From NCBI RefSeq assembly GCF_044597725.1, contig NZ_CP139003.1, positions 2,604,001-2,668,000 on the forward strand: a DNA stretch of 64,000 nt, read 5' to 3'. Positions 26,571 to 35,531 of the stretch are shown here, piece by piece. Made by a program: the position numbers and the translations under genes. Below the pieces are notes generated by a model. The model did no database searches. It was given only the letters and a program-made list of their open reading frames with translations, and was not told the DNA's origin. This DNA is from Bermanella sp044597725 (GTDB lineage: Bacteria; Pseudomonadota; Gammaproteobacteria; Pseudomonadales; Oceanobacteraceae). Positions within the stretch are counted from its first letter, which is position 1. Each line of letters opens with the position of its first letter.

Positions 26571-27749
26571 TTGGACCTGCAACTCTCAAACCGTGTTCAA
26601 AGCATTAAACCCTCACCCACACTGGCCGTAACCAACCGTGCTGCAGAGCTACGCGCTGCGGGTCAGGATATTATTGGCCTTGGCGCTGGCGAACCCGATT
26701 TCGACACACCTGAGCACATCAAAGACGCCGCTAAAAAAGCCATGGACGAAGGCTTTACCAAATACACAGCGGTAGACGGCACACCAGGCTTAAAAGCCGC
26801 GGTTATTGCAAAATTTAAAAATGACAACGGCCTAAACTACGAAGCCAACCAAATATTGGTAAGTTGCGGCGGTAAACAAAGCTTCTTTAACATGAGCCTT
26901 GCCCTGCTTAACCCAGGGGATGAAGTGGTTATACCGGCACCCTATTGGGTAAGCTACCCAGACATGGTAAAAATTGCCGAAGGCGTACCGGTTATTATTG
27001 AAACCGATGCGCAAGCACGCTTCAAAATCACACCTGAGCAACTCGACAACGCCATTACCGACAAAACTCGTTTAGTGGTGCTTAACAGCCCATCTAACCC
27101 ATCGGGCATGGCGTACAGCAAAGCAGAATTTGAAGCCCTAGGTGACGTACTACGTAAGTACCCCAACGTACTTATTGCCACCGACGACATGTACGAACAT
27201 ATTTTATGGACCGAAGAGCCGTTTAATAACATCTTAACCGTTAACCCCGACCTATACGACCGTACTATCGTCTTAAACGGCGTAAGTAAAGCGTATAGCA
27301 TGACTGGTTGGCGCATAGGCTATGCCGCAGGGCCACAAACCCTAATTGGCGCCATGAAAAAAATTCAGAGCCAAAGCACATCAAGCCCAACGTCTATTGC
27401 GCAAGTAGCCGCACAGGCCGCCCTAGAAGGCGACCAACAATGTGTGAAAGACATGGTAACCGTATTCAAAAAACGTCATGATTTCATGGTAAGCGCCCTG
27501 AACGACATAGACGGCATAGAATGCGAACATGGCGATGGCACGTTTTACTTGTTCCCAAGCTTTAAAGGCGCACAAGAAAAACTAGGTTGCGAAACCGATA
27601 CCGAACTAGCAGAAAAACTACTAGAAGCCGGCGTTGCACTGGTACCTGGTAGCGCCTTCGGCACACCTGGCCACATGCGTATATCGTTTGCTACTAGCGA
27701 TAGTAACCTAGAGCAGTCTATCGAGCGCTTGAAAAAAGCGTTGGGATAG
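26571..27749 (+). CDS. Class I/II pyridoxal-phosphate aminotransferase (aspartate aminotransferase-like)
   Basis: A PLP enzyme of about 392 residues in the aminotransferase class Ib group (AspB-like), likely transferring the amino group of aspartate. The N-terminal block IKPSPTLAVTNRAAELRAAG and IGLGAGEPDFDTP are diagnostic. NSPSNPSGMAYS is the substrate-side loop, and the PLP lysine is in LNGVSKAYSMTGWRIG. The start is not ATG. AAGGA at 26559-26563 is well placed for the TTG at 26571 and almost touches the GTG at 26565. Family proteins begin two residues before QLS, which also favours 26571. Confidence 0.9.
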   Translation: MDLQLSNRVQSIKPSPTLAVTNRAAELRAAGQDIIGLGAGEPDFDTPEHIKDAAKKAMDEGFTKYTAVDGTPGLKAAVIAKFKNDNGLNYEANQILVSCGGKQSFFNMSLALLNPGDEVVIPAPYWVSYPDMVKIAEGVPVIIETDAQARFKITPEQLDNAITDKTRLVVLNSPSNPSGMAYSKAEFEALGDVLRKYPNVLIATDDMYEHILWTEEPFNNILTVNPDLYDRTIVLNGVSKAYSMTGWRIGYAAGPQTLIGAMKKIQSQSTSSPTSIAQVAAQAALEGDQQCVKDMVTVFKKRHDFMVSALNDIDGIECEHGDGTFYLFPSFKGAQEKLGCETDTELAEKLLEAGVALVPGSAFGTPGHMRISFATSDSNLEQSIERLKKALG

Positions 27750-27781
27750 AAAGTTTGTGAATGCTTAATTTTGAGTGTTTG

Positions 27782-27814
27782 GTTGTGAGTGGTTGGCTGT
27801 TAATCACTCACAAC
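27782..27814. other. Long inverted repeat after the aminotransferase gene
   Basis: GTTGTGAGTG (27782-27791) and CACTCACAAC (27805-27814) are perfect 10-bp arms around a 13-nt loop. It lies 33 bases after the stop. No T-run follows, so it may be a factor-dependent terminator, an mRNA-stabilising hairpin or an operator. Confidence 0.5.
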
Positions 27815-27998
27815 TTACTCCCATTAATCAATATCACATAAAACTAGATACACCAAACCCATTAGACCATCAAAGACAGCAACTTGACGGCCCATTTTCA
27901 TTATTCCTTCACAATTTTCCGCTAGTCGTGTTTAATGCTATTATATTATTAGTATACATAGACACCATCGATACATCTCTAAACCAGATCATATTTGA

Positions 27999-29327
27999 AT
28001 GACACTCATTACATCAGTTTCATCTATTGCAGAAAAAATAAACCCAATAGCACTTGGTTATGCCTTACTCATTAATTTATTTATGGCAGCAACGCCATGG
28101 GATAGGCTTTTTGCGGAGACAATCTTCTTTTTATTTTCTATTACAGCTGTGTTTCACCTTGTATCCCAGCGTTTTTATTCGGAATATTTGGCCCCTAAAC
28201 TTCCTTCAAGACTCAAAACACTCATTATCATTATTGCCATCATTCCTGTTGTGTCCATTCTCAGTTTTTATACGTCTATATTCGACCTAGACATGAGCTT
28301 GCTCGAACCCGACTCTCGCTGGTTGCTATTTATACCCATTATTATTGCATGCTACCGCACGAGCATACCCAAAGAATTACTAATATTGGCCCTAATGGTT
28401 TATTGCATTTCCGCTTTTATCAAAGCGCTGTGTGAAGTTGATTTTGGTGAGCGATTATACGTAAGAGTACGGGGAGACGAGAACGCGAATCCCTTTGGTA
28501 TGTACAACGCAGCAATTAGCCTAATGCTATTTGGGACACTTTTAACCGGTATTTACAAAGAATATCAAAAGAAAACCAAGTATCTGTTATATACCGCAGC
28601 TGGAGTAGCAACCTTACTGGGCGTTTCAGCCACACTATTAACCGGTACTCGCACAGCTATCATCCTACTGGTTGCAGGGCTTGTATTATCACTCGTAATG
28701 AGCTCATCTAAAAAAATGGTAGGTGTAACTGTTCTACTCGCAGCCATTGTTTTAACGATAACGGCGTTATCCCCAATTGGAGAAAAACTGCAAGATCGCA
28801 TTGCTGAGGTGCCAGCTCATTTAACGAATTTCTTTACTACCGACAAAGACAGAGCAAAATTGACTTCGGTAGGCCAGCGCCTAGAGCAATGGAAAGGTGG
28901 TATTTGTGTATTTACGCACCACCCAATATTAGGTACCGGACCCCGTAGTGCAAAAGAGGCATTTGGCTTTTATAGCAATGAAAAGCACTGCGATTTAAGT
29001 TTACAAGTAAAACCAGGCCCTAGGCAGCTACACAGCATGTATTTTAATACCCTCGCTACCCTAGGATTATTGGGTGTCGCTATTTATTTGGCCTTTTTTA
29101 CCTCATTAATAAAGACTGTATGGAACGCCTATAAATCAACAAATATAGTAACTCAAACGGGGTCGGTAATATTGGCATTTTATGTATTGGGCTTGTTAGT
29201 GAATGGCATAGGCTTAGACATGTGGTTTAGAAATTACATGGTCAATAAAAACCTAATGGCTTTGCTTATACCATTGCTTATTATCTTTATAAAGCCACAC
29301 AACACGACACATCGCTATGCAAAATAA
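27999..29327 (+). CDS. O-antigen ligase/polymerase family membrane protein (Wzy_C type)
   Basis: A 442-residue membrane protein with ten or more helices and one large periplasmic loop, the layout of WaaL ligases and Wzy polymerases. The loop contains the family pattern HHPILGTGPRSA and, later, RQLHSMYFNTLATLGLLG, where the HS pair matches the conserved ligase/polymerase histidine. It probably transfers a finished glycan from undecaprenyl diphosphate to its acceptor. It overlaps the next gene by 11 bases. Since another polymerase-like gene exists in the large operon (42354-43436), a ligase role is the more likely one here. Confidence 0.78.
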   Translation: MTLITSVSSIAEKINPIALGYALLINLFMAATPWDRLFAETIFFLFSITAVFHLVSQRFYSEYLAPKLPSRLKTLIIIIAIIPVVSILSFYTSIFDLDMSLLEPDSRWLLFIPIIIACYRTSIPKELLILALMVYCISAFIKALCEVDFGERLYVRVRGDENANPFGMYNAAISLMLFGTLLTGIYKEYQKKTKYLLYTAAGVATLLGVSATLLTGTRTAIILLVAGLVLSLVMSSSKKMVGVTVLLAAIVLTITALSPIGEKLQDRIAEVPAHLTNFFTTDKDRAKLTSVGQRLEQWKGGICVFTHHPILGTGPRSAKEAFGFYSNEKHCDLSLQVKPGPRQLHSMYFNTLATLGLLGVAIYLAFFTSLIKTVWNAYKSTNIVTQTGSVILAFYVLGLLVNGIGLDMWFRNYMVNKNLMALLIPLLIIFIKPHNTTHRYAK

Positions 29328-30375
29328 ACTCATCCTAGCCAGCACATTTAGACATTACTTTTTAGGAATCGGCTTGGCACTGGAGGATAAGAGCAGCTGC
29401 TATCATATGGTTTTTATAGACCAAAAGTATGATGATAACAGAAACCCCTTATTAAATGCGGCTAAAACCTACCCAGCGCCGTTTAAAACCGTTTCTGCGC
29501 TTCCTACACGCCAAGGAACCAACAAACGAACACATCGTAAATACATATTCACGTTAATCGACTCCCTGCTTGAAACCCTCAAACCCACAGAAATTATTTC
29601 CGGCAATGACCGCCGTATAGAGTTTCAATATGCTATGTACGCAGCTCAAAAGAAGTATCAACTTAACCCTATAGGGGGTTTTATAGAGGATGGTACGGGC
29701 AATTACATCGATACAAGCAAATATAATAAAACCAAAACTTTGGCAGATAAGTACATAGATACCCCCTTAAAAAAGCTAGTCTATGGTACTTGGTTTAAGC
29801 GCCCTACGCATTTAGGCATGTCTGACTGGGTTACAAACATATACTGTACGTTCCCAGATAAGCTAGTAGGCACAAAGAAAGACAAACAACTCTTTAAATT
29901 ATCCAATAAAACCTACTTAAACCAAGAAACTCGGCAATTACTGCAGCCATTAGTGGAAAACCTTGGTATTTCAGACGATATTCATTTGGAGGGGCGCAAT
30001 ATCTTATTTTTACCGCATCACTCCCTCATACAAGACTTATATGGAAGTCTTAGCAATGCACACGACGCATTACTTGCGCAAACTCACGATAATCAAACAC
30101 TTGTTAAGTACCACCCACGAGACCTAGAGGACCCCTATAATTTAGCGGCTCACTGTGTATTATTACCAACGGCTGTACCTGCCGAGCTATTGCTACTTTG
30201 CGGGACCCCAAAAAAAGTCATTGGTGACTTATCGACTGCCTTACTATCTGCTAGATGGCTATTCCCAAGCTCTGACGTGCGGTTTATTCCAACAAAGTCA
30301 AAATATACTGCCGAAATAACTACTTTATTTAAATACCTAGATATAAAAGCACTAGACTCCAGCAAGGCCCCATAA
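29317..30375 (+). CDS. Putative sialyltransferase-like glycosyltransferase (polysialyltransferase superfamily)
   Basis: A 352-residue soluble protein without signal peptide. It has the motifs that bacterial sialyltransferases of GT38, GT52 and GT80 share: a D/E-D/E-G triplet (EDG at 124-126 in GGFIEDGTGNY), an HP pair (H266-P267 in LVKYHPRDLED), and a Ser/Thr pair (S306-T307 in IGDLSTALLSA). It would use CMP-activated nonulosonate, which NeuA in the opposite operon could supply. It overlaps the ligase gene upstream by 11 bases, so the pair is cotranscribed. The exact family and acceptor cannot be fixed, and a different GT-B transferase remains possible. Confidence 0.6.
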   Translation: MQNKLILASTFRHYFLGIGLALEDKSSCYHMVFIDQKYDDNRNPLLNAAKTYPAPFKTVSALPTRQGTNKRTHRKYIFTLIDSLLETLKPTEIISGNDRRIEFQYAMYAAQKKYQLNPIGGFIEDGTGNYIDTSKYNKTKTLADKYIDTPLKKLVYGTWFKRPTHLGMSDWVTNIYCTFPDKLVGTKKDKQLFKLSNKTYLNQETRQLLQPLVENLGISDDIHLEGRNILFLPHHSLIQDLYGSLSNAHDALLAQTHDNQTLVKYHPRDLEDPYNLAAHCVLLPTAVPAELLLLCGTPKKVIGDLSTALLSARWLFPSSDVRFIPTKSKYTAEITTLFKYLDIKALDSSKAP

Positions 30376-30431
30376 TTTTGCTATAGTAGCTTGACAACAT
30401 TATAGAAATCAATAACATAGACACCCGTTGT

Positions 30432-30507
30432 TCCCCGATAGCTCAGTTGGTAGAGCAGTAGACTGTTAATCTATTGGTCACTGGTTCGAGTCCAGTTCGG
30501 GGAGCCA
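30432..30507 (+). tRNA. tRNA-Asn (anticodon GTT)
   Basis: A 76-nt cloverleaf: acceptor TCCCCGA pairs with TCGGGGA, discriminator G, and an encoded CCA. The D-arm reads GCTCAGTTGGTAGAGC. Anticodon GTT is at 30465-30467, and the T-arm contains GGTTCGAGTCC. It lies between the ligase/sialyltransferase pair and the wbpM-like gene. Confidence 0.96.
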
Positions 30508-30536
30508 CTTCAACACCACAGGATGGTGCGCATCTA

Positions 30537-32447
30537 ATGAACAAACTGTTACAACCTTTCTTAGCCACTTCTCGCACCAACAAACGCCTTATATCTCTTG
30601 GGTACGATTTACTATCGATTCCTGTAGCCATTATTATTAGTTTTTCTTTACGTATTGGTGTTGCACCTTACGAACTAAGCATCAACTCTGGCCTTATATG
30701 GGCCATGGCTGCTACTACCCTAGCCAGTATTATTTTATTCGTTAAGTTCGGTTTGTACCGCGCTATTGTGCGCTTTATGACCGAAGAGGCCTATGTGCGC
30801 ATAGGGGCTGCCCTGCTCATATCGTCAATGGTGTTAGCAAGTAGCAGCTTTTTACTTAATGCCAGCATGCCGCGGTCTATTCCTATAATTTATTTCTTTA
30901 TTGCATTCGCACTCATTGGCCTACCACGCTTCTTTATACGCAGCATTGTTACTCAGCTAGATAACAGCAAACGCACACCCGTTGCTATTTACGGCGCGGG
31001 CATTCAAGGCATGCAGCTTGCACAAACATTACGCAAAAGTGACCAATTTAAAGCTGTATTATTTGTAGATGACTGCAAGCAAAAAGTAGGAAATAACATA
31101 CACGGCTTAAACGTAGTACATACTCAACAACTTGGGCACCGCGTAGAAAAATTGGGTATTAAAAAGGTGCTTCTGGCGTTGGGCAATACCAGTAAAAGTA
31201 AACGCAAAGAGATTATCTCGGCACTTACTCACATAGCAAATATCGAAGTACTTACTACTCCAAGTGTACAAGATATTATTAGCGGAAAAGCAAAAATTGA
31301 AGAGCTGGCCAAAATAGACGTAGAAGATTTACTAGGACGTGACCCCGTACCACCAAACAAAGCTTTATTAGATAAATCGATACGGGACAAAGTGGTATTG
31401 GTAACGGGAGCAGGGGGCAGTATTGGCTCGGAGATTTGCCGCCAAGCACTAAAACAACAACCTAAACAACTCATACTGTTAGAGCTGAACGAGTTTGGCT
31501 TATATAGCATAGAACAAGAGCTAAATACCTATGCAACAAACAACAGTATTGATACGCAGATTATTTCACTTTTGGGATCTGTACAAAAACAAAACCGACT
31601 CGAAACCATCTTCAAAACCTTTGGCGTGCAAACAGTTTACCATGCCGCTGCTTATAAACATGTACCTATGGTTGAACATAATGTAGTAGAAGGCGTACGC
31701 AATAATGTATTTGGTACTTGGTACACAGCAGAGGCCGCAGTGAAAGCTGGGGTAGAACGTTTTGTATTAATAAGCACCGACAAAGCCGTACGCCCCACTA
31801 ATATAATGGGCGCATCAAAACGCATGGCCGAACTTGTATTGCAGGCCATGGCAAAACGACAAACTGATACTACATTTTGTATGGTGCGCTTTGGCAATGT
31901 ATTAGGCAGCTCTGGTTCGGTAGTGCCCTTATTTAAGCGGCAGCTGGAGCAAGGTGGCCCTGTCACCCTTACACATAAAGACATTACACGGTATTTTATG
32001 ACCATACCCGAAGCAAGCCAGCTCGTGATTCAAGCCGGGGCCATGGGCAAAGGAGGCGATGTATTTGTGTTAGAAATGGGCGAGCCTGTAAAAATATACG
32101 AACTTGCACAAAAAATGATAAGCCTAACGGGCTTAACTCAAAAGACAGAACAAGCACCAAATGGTGATATAGAAATAAAGATTACCGGGTTACGGCCAGG
32201 GGAAAAGCTCTACGAAGAGCTACTAGTGGGTGACAACGTAGAGGGTACAGAGCACCCTAGAATTATGACAGCCAACGAAGTACACTTAACTTGGCCCGAA
32301 ACTCATAACCTATTAAACCGATTGGACAAGGCCTGTCATAACTTTGAAGTGCAGGATGTGATTGACTTACTGTTAGAAGCCCCCGCAGCTTACACAAGAA
32401 ACTCAAAGGAAAACCCGGACTGGGTACTTAACCGCTCAAAGTATTAG
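30537..32447 (+). CDS. Nucleoside-diphosphate-sugar 4,6-dehydratase (WbpM/FlaA1/CapD family)
   Basis: A 636-residue membrane-bound enzyme that converts UDP-GlcNAc to the 4-keto-6-deoxy sugar, the first step toward UDP-QuiNAc or UDP-FucNAc. Four N-terminal helices (about 15-130) are followed by a first Rossmann region (VAIYGAGIQGMQLA) and the catalytic SDR domain with GAGGSIGSE near 290. The active-site Ser, Met and Lys of the WbpM subgroup are S413, M424 and K428 (STDKAVRPTNIMGASK). The reading frame is open into the tRNA, but the ATG at 30537 is the first sensible start. The epimerase/reductase genes of the opposite operon would finish the sugar. Confidence 0.92.
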   Translation: MNKLLQPFLATSRTNKRLISLGYDLLSIPVAIIISFSLRIGVAPYELSINSGLIWAMAATTLASIILFVKFGLYRAIVRFMTEEAYVRIGAALLISSMVLASSSFLLNASMPRSIPIIYFFIAFALIGLPRFFIRSIVTQLDNSKRTPVAIYGAGIQGMQLAQTLRKSDQFKAVLFVDDCKQKVGNNIHGLNVVHTQQLGHRVEKLGIKKVLLALGNTSKSKRKEIISALTHIANIEVLTTPSVQDIISGKAKIEELAKIDVEDLLGRDPVPPNKALLDKSIRDKVVLVTGAGGSIGSEICRQALKQQPKQLILLELNEFGLYSIEQELNTYATNNSIDTQIISLLGSVQKQNRLETIFKTFGVQTVYHAAAYKHVPMVEHNVVEGVRNNVFGTWYTAEAAVKAGVERFVLISTDKAVRPTNIMGASKRMAELVLQAMAKRQTDTTFCMVRFGNVLGSSGSVVPLFKRQLEQGGPVTLTHKDITRYFMTIPEASQLVIQAGAMGKGGDVFVLEMGEPVKIYELAQKMISLTGLTQKTEQAPNGDIEIKITGLRPGEKLYEELLVGDNVEGTEHPRIMTANEVHLTWPETHNLLNRLDKACHNFEVQDVIDLLLEAPAAYTRNSKENPDWVLNRSKY

Positions 32448-32542
32448 TAGGAATTCCCGTTCTCGTCGCGAACCTAACCCAGCCAAGTAGTTAAAATATC
32501 CTTTAATTCAATATTCAACACTAAGCATTCACAATTGATATA

Positions 32543-33091
32543 TTACTTAATTCGATCACCAGCCCCAGCTCCTAGAACTGTCTGAAAAATAAACTTAAAG
32601 TAGTTCTTGATCGACATTTCACGGATCATCTTGGCATCGGTCTCAGCAAGCAACTCAGGCGTCGACATATCAATATCATTTACTTGTGCTAAACCCGTAA
32701 TCCCTGGCCTAACATCAAACACACCTTTGGCGTCGCGAGCTCTAGTCAAATCTTCTTGATTAAACAACCCAGGGCGTGGCCCTACCAAGCTCATTTCACC
32801 TTTTATTACATTCCATAGCTGTGGCAACTCGTCCAACTTAGTTTTACGTAAAAAACTACCCAGTTTAGTAATGGAGGCCGTAGAGGCTAAATGACTGGCA
32901 ACAGAAGCAGTATCGACTTTCATTGTCCGAAATTTTACAAGAACAAACGATCGTTTATTGCGCCCAACTCGTTCCTGTTTAAACAAGGGCGAACCTGTAT
33001 CAAATAAACCAACTACATAAATGACCAACAACACAGGCAAGCCAAACACTAACCCAAGCAATGCGAAAATAAAATCTAAAACACGTAACAC
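32543..33091 (-). CDS. Initiating phosphoglycosyl transferase (PglC/WcaJ C-terminal type)
   Basis: A 182-residue monotopic phosphoglycosyl transferase that moves a sugar-1-phosphate from a UDP-sugar to undecaprenyl phosphate, starting the glycan on the inner membrane. A re-entrant hydrophobic helix lies at 3-28. Conserved blocks are FKQERVGRNKRSF, KFRTMK, LRKTKLDELPQLWNVIKGEMSLVGPRP with the catalytic Asp-Glu pair, and RPGITGLAQV. It is the short PglC-like form without the N-terminal helices of WbaP. The start is GTG. It is the last gene of the long operon and begins one base after the epimerase stop. Confidence 0.92.
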   Translation of the reverse strand: MLRVLDFIFALLGLVFGLPVLLVIYVVGLFDTGSPLFKQERVGRNKRSFVLVKFRTMKVDTASVASHLASTASITKLGSFLRKTKLDELPQLWNVIKGEMSLVGPRPGLFNQEDLTRARDAKGVFDVRPGITGLAQVNDIDMSTPELLAETDAKMIREMSIKNYFKFIFQTVLGAGAGDRIK

Positions 33092-33092
33092 G

Positions 33093-34037
33093 TTATTTCT
33101 TCCTACTCATAAATTCATTTACAGTTTCTTTTATACCCGCCTCTACAGTATAAGGTGGTGTCCAATCTAATAAATGACGCGCCTTACTACTATCCACCTG
33201 TAAATCTCCTACTAGCCTATCAACCACAGCTGTTTTTCCTGTTAATTTACCCACTAGCTTGAATAAACTAACAGGCACAGGCATCAGCAAAGCAGGTCTA
33301 TTCATGGCACTTCTAATCAAACGAATCAAATTGCTCAGGGATAAGTCCTGACCGTCGGAAACCAAAAAGGTTTGATTTTTGGCCGCGGGGTGGTCAATGC
33401 AGTTAATGATAAAATCGACTAAGTTGCCAAGGTATATCATACTGCGTTGATTACTTATGAGACCAAATGGAAGGGGAAGACCGGTAGCAGAAACTATCAT
33501 TAAATTTAGAAAATTCGCTTTCACGCCCCTACCATAAACAAGAGGTGGGCGGATTATAACAATTTCCATTCCGGTTTGATTTCCTAATTCAATAAGCTTA
33601 TCTTCGGCTTCTGACTTAGATTTTCCGTATGAATCTTGGGGATTACGCTCACTTTTGCTGTCAAATGGTTCACTTCCCGACGTTGATTCACCATTGACTT
33701 TTATAGAGCTAATAAAAATAAAACGCTTTACACCTGCCTTAGATGCATCTGTAGCTAATTTTAAGGTTCCAGCAACATTGACTTCCTTTAGGGCTTTTTC
33801 ATCAGTCTGAGCATTAACATTAGACATAGCAGCACAATGAATAACAACATCCTGTCGATCCACTACTTTTGACCATGATGTTTGTGATGAAATATTTCCT
33901 ACAGAAAACTGTCTGACATTACTTTCACTAGATTTAGATCTAACTGCTAAGGACACTAGCGCATTTTCGTTTAAAGATAGTACCTTTATTAGATAAGAAC
34001 CTAAAAAACCGTTAGCGCCCGTTACCAATACTCTCAT
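33093..34037 (-). CDS. NAD-dependent epimerase/reductase, copy A (WbpK/WbpV-like)
   Basis: A 314-residue extended short-chain dehydrogenase. The NAD-binding motif is GANGFLGSYL, and the catalytic YxxxK is DSYGKSKSEAE. The family partners WbpM-type dehydratases and a small initiating transferase, reducing the 4-keto sugar to UDP-QuiNAc or UDP-FucNAc. The nearby genes 30537-32447 and 32543-33091 make exactly that trio. A clear paralogue lies at 38177-39100. Confidence 0.82.
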   Translation of the reverse strand: MRVLVTGANGFLGSYLIKVLSLNENALVSLAVRSKSSESNVRQFSVGNISSQTSWSKVVDRQDVVIHCAAMSNVNAQTDEKALKEVNVAGTLKLATDASKAGVKRFIFISSIKVNGESTSGSEPFDSKSERNPQDSYGKSKSEAEDKLIELGNQTGMEIVIIRPPLVYGRGVKANFLNLMIVSATGLPLPFGLISNQRSMIYLGNLVDFIINCIDHPAAKNQTFLVSDGQDLSLSNLIRLIRSAMNRPALLMPVPVSLFKLVGKLTGKTAVVDRLVGDLQVDSSKARHLLDWTPPYTVEAGIKETVNEFMSRKK

Positions 34038-34047
34038 ATAAGTACGC

Positions 34048-35334
34048 CTATAACCTCATATCAACATCTTGGGCTTCAAACACATATTTAAGGTCATATA
34101 TAACTGATAATGGTTTTGTTAACTTTTTAATTCCATTAACACCCAAGCTCTTGAACTGATCATGCCCTACTGCCAAAACAACGGCATCATATGTTTCCTT
34201 ATTAAGAGCAGCTACCGGTGTTATACCATATTCCTCTTGAGCTTCATGCACATCAACCCAAGGGTCGTAAACGTCGGAGTTAACGCCATAGTCATTAAGC
34301 TCATGAATAATATCTATTACTTTCGTGTTACGTAAATCAGGACAGTTTTCCTTAAACGCAAAACCAAGAACCAATACCTTTGCCCCATCAACTTGAATAC
34401 GTTTTTTAAGCATGGCTTTAACTAATTGTGATACGACATATCGACCCATTCCATCATTTATGCGCCTGCCTGCTAAAATAATTTCTGGATGATATCCTAA
34501 TGACTGAGCCTTGTGGGTAAGGTAGTAAGGATCAACCCCAATACAATGACCGCCTACAAGACCTGGACGAAATGGAAGGAAGTTCCATTTCGTACCAGCT
34601 GCTTCTAAAACTGCCTGGGTATCAATCCCCATTTTATCAAATATAAGTGCCAACTCATTAATAAGCGCGATATTAACGTCTCGTTGTGTGTTTTCAATCA
34701 CCTTGGCCGCTTCAGCTACGCGAATACTGGTTGCCTTGTGTGTACCCGCCACAATGATTTCTCTGTAAAGTGAATCCACAAGTTCTGCAATTTCTGGAGT
34801 CGACCCAGAAGTGACTTTTTTGATACTTGTTACGCGATGTTCTTTATCACCCGGGTTAATTCTTTCGGGGCTGTAACCACAAAAAAAGTCTTTGTTAAAC
34901 CTTAACCCCGAAACCTGCTCCAGTATAGGCACACAGTCTTCTTCTGTAGCACCCGGATAGACAGTCGACTCATATATTACTATATCACCCTTATTCAACA
35001 CTTGGCCTAGCATCTGACTTGCTTTGATCAATGGTGTTAAGTCCGGACGTTTAAAATCATCAATAGGTGTCGGTACAGTAACAATATAACAGTTACAATA
35101 TCTTAGGTTTTCGACCTCGGAGGTATAGCTCAAATGAACCGCTTCTTTCAACTCATTCGCATCTACTTCCAACGTATGATCTTGGCCAGTATTGAGTTCA
35201 GAAATACGATTAGTGTCAATATCAAAGCCCACTACAGGGCGTTTTTTGCCGAATTCAACAGCGAGTGGTAAACCCACATATCCAAGTCCAATAACAGCTA
35301 AATTAAGGTTTTTAGCACAAATTTTTAAAGTCAT
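34048..35334 (-). CDS. UDP-N-acetyl-hexosamine 6-dehydrogenase (TviB/WbpO-like)
   Basis: This 428-residue enzyme oxidises UDP-GlcNAc or UDP-GalNAc at C6 to the uronic acid with two NAD+. Rossmann motif GLGYVGLPLAVEFGKK lies at 16-31, and the catalytic cysteine is C264 in GLVGGHCIGVDPYYL. LEVDANELKEA and VTVPTPIDDFKRPDLTPL are characteristic of the TviB/WbpO subgroup rather than of UDP-glucose dehydrogenase, which is encoded separately at 55762. A 197-base gap upstream separates it from the SGNH-like gene; I see no gene in that gap. Confidence 0.88.
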   Translation of the reverse strand: MTLKICAKNLNLAVIGLGYVGLPLAVEFGKKRPVVGFDIDTNRISELNTGQDHTLEVDANELKEAVHLSYTSEVENLRYCNCYIVTVPTPIDDFKRPDLTPLIKASQMLGQVLNKGDIVIYESTVYPGATEEDCVPILEQVSGLRFNKDFFCGYSPERINPGDKEHRVTSIKKVTSGSTPEIAELVDSLYREIIVAGTHKATSIRVAEAAKVIENTQRDVNIALINELALIFDKMGIDTQAVLEAAGTKWNFLPFRPGLVGGHCIGVDPYYLTHKAQSLGYHPEIILAGRRINDGMGRYVVSQLVKAMLKKRIQVDGAKVLVLGFAFKENCPDLRNTKVIDIIHELNDYGVNSDVYDPWVDVHEAQEEYGITPVAALNKETYDAVVLAVGHDQFKSLGVNGIKKLTKPLSVIYDLKYVFEAQDVDMRL

Positions 35335-35531
35335 CTAAATGCAACCTACCTATAAAAATGTATGGTCTATCTCTTTGACATCATAGTACCGCGCTGAGCC
35401 CACTATTACACGTCTATATTAAACATCTTTTATCTATATAAAATTGGAACCACACTATATCGACAAGCATCAAACACTGGCATATCCTAAAAATAAAGCC
35501 CAAAAGAGAGGCTATAGAAAACCAGATTTAT

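Noticed and set aside
27775..28002. A 75-codon frame before the ligase gene
   Set aside because: It covers an inverted repeat and AT-rich promoter-like sequence, has no ribosome binding site and no recognisable pattern.
35335..35531. A gene or promoter in the 197-base gap upstream of the TviB-like gene
   Set aside because: Only a 60-codon plus-strand frame runs through it into the antisense of the SGNH gene. I see no ribosome binding site, -10/-35 pair or hairpin with a T-run.
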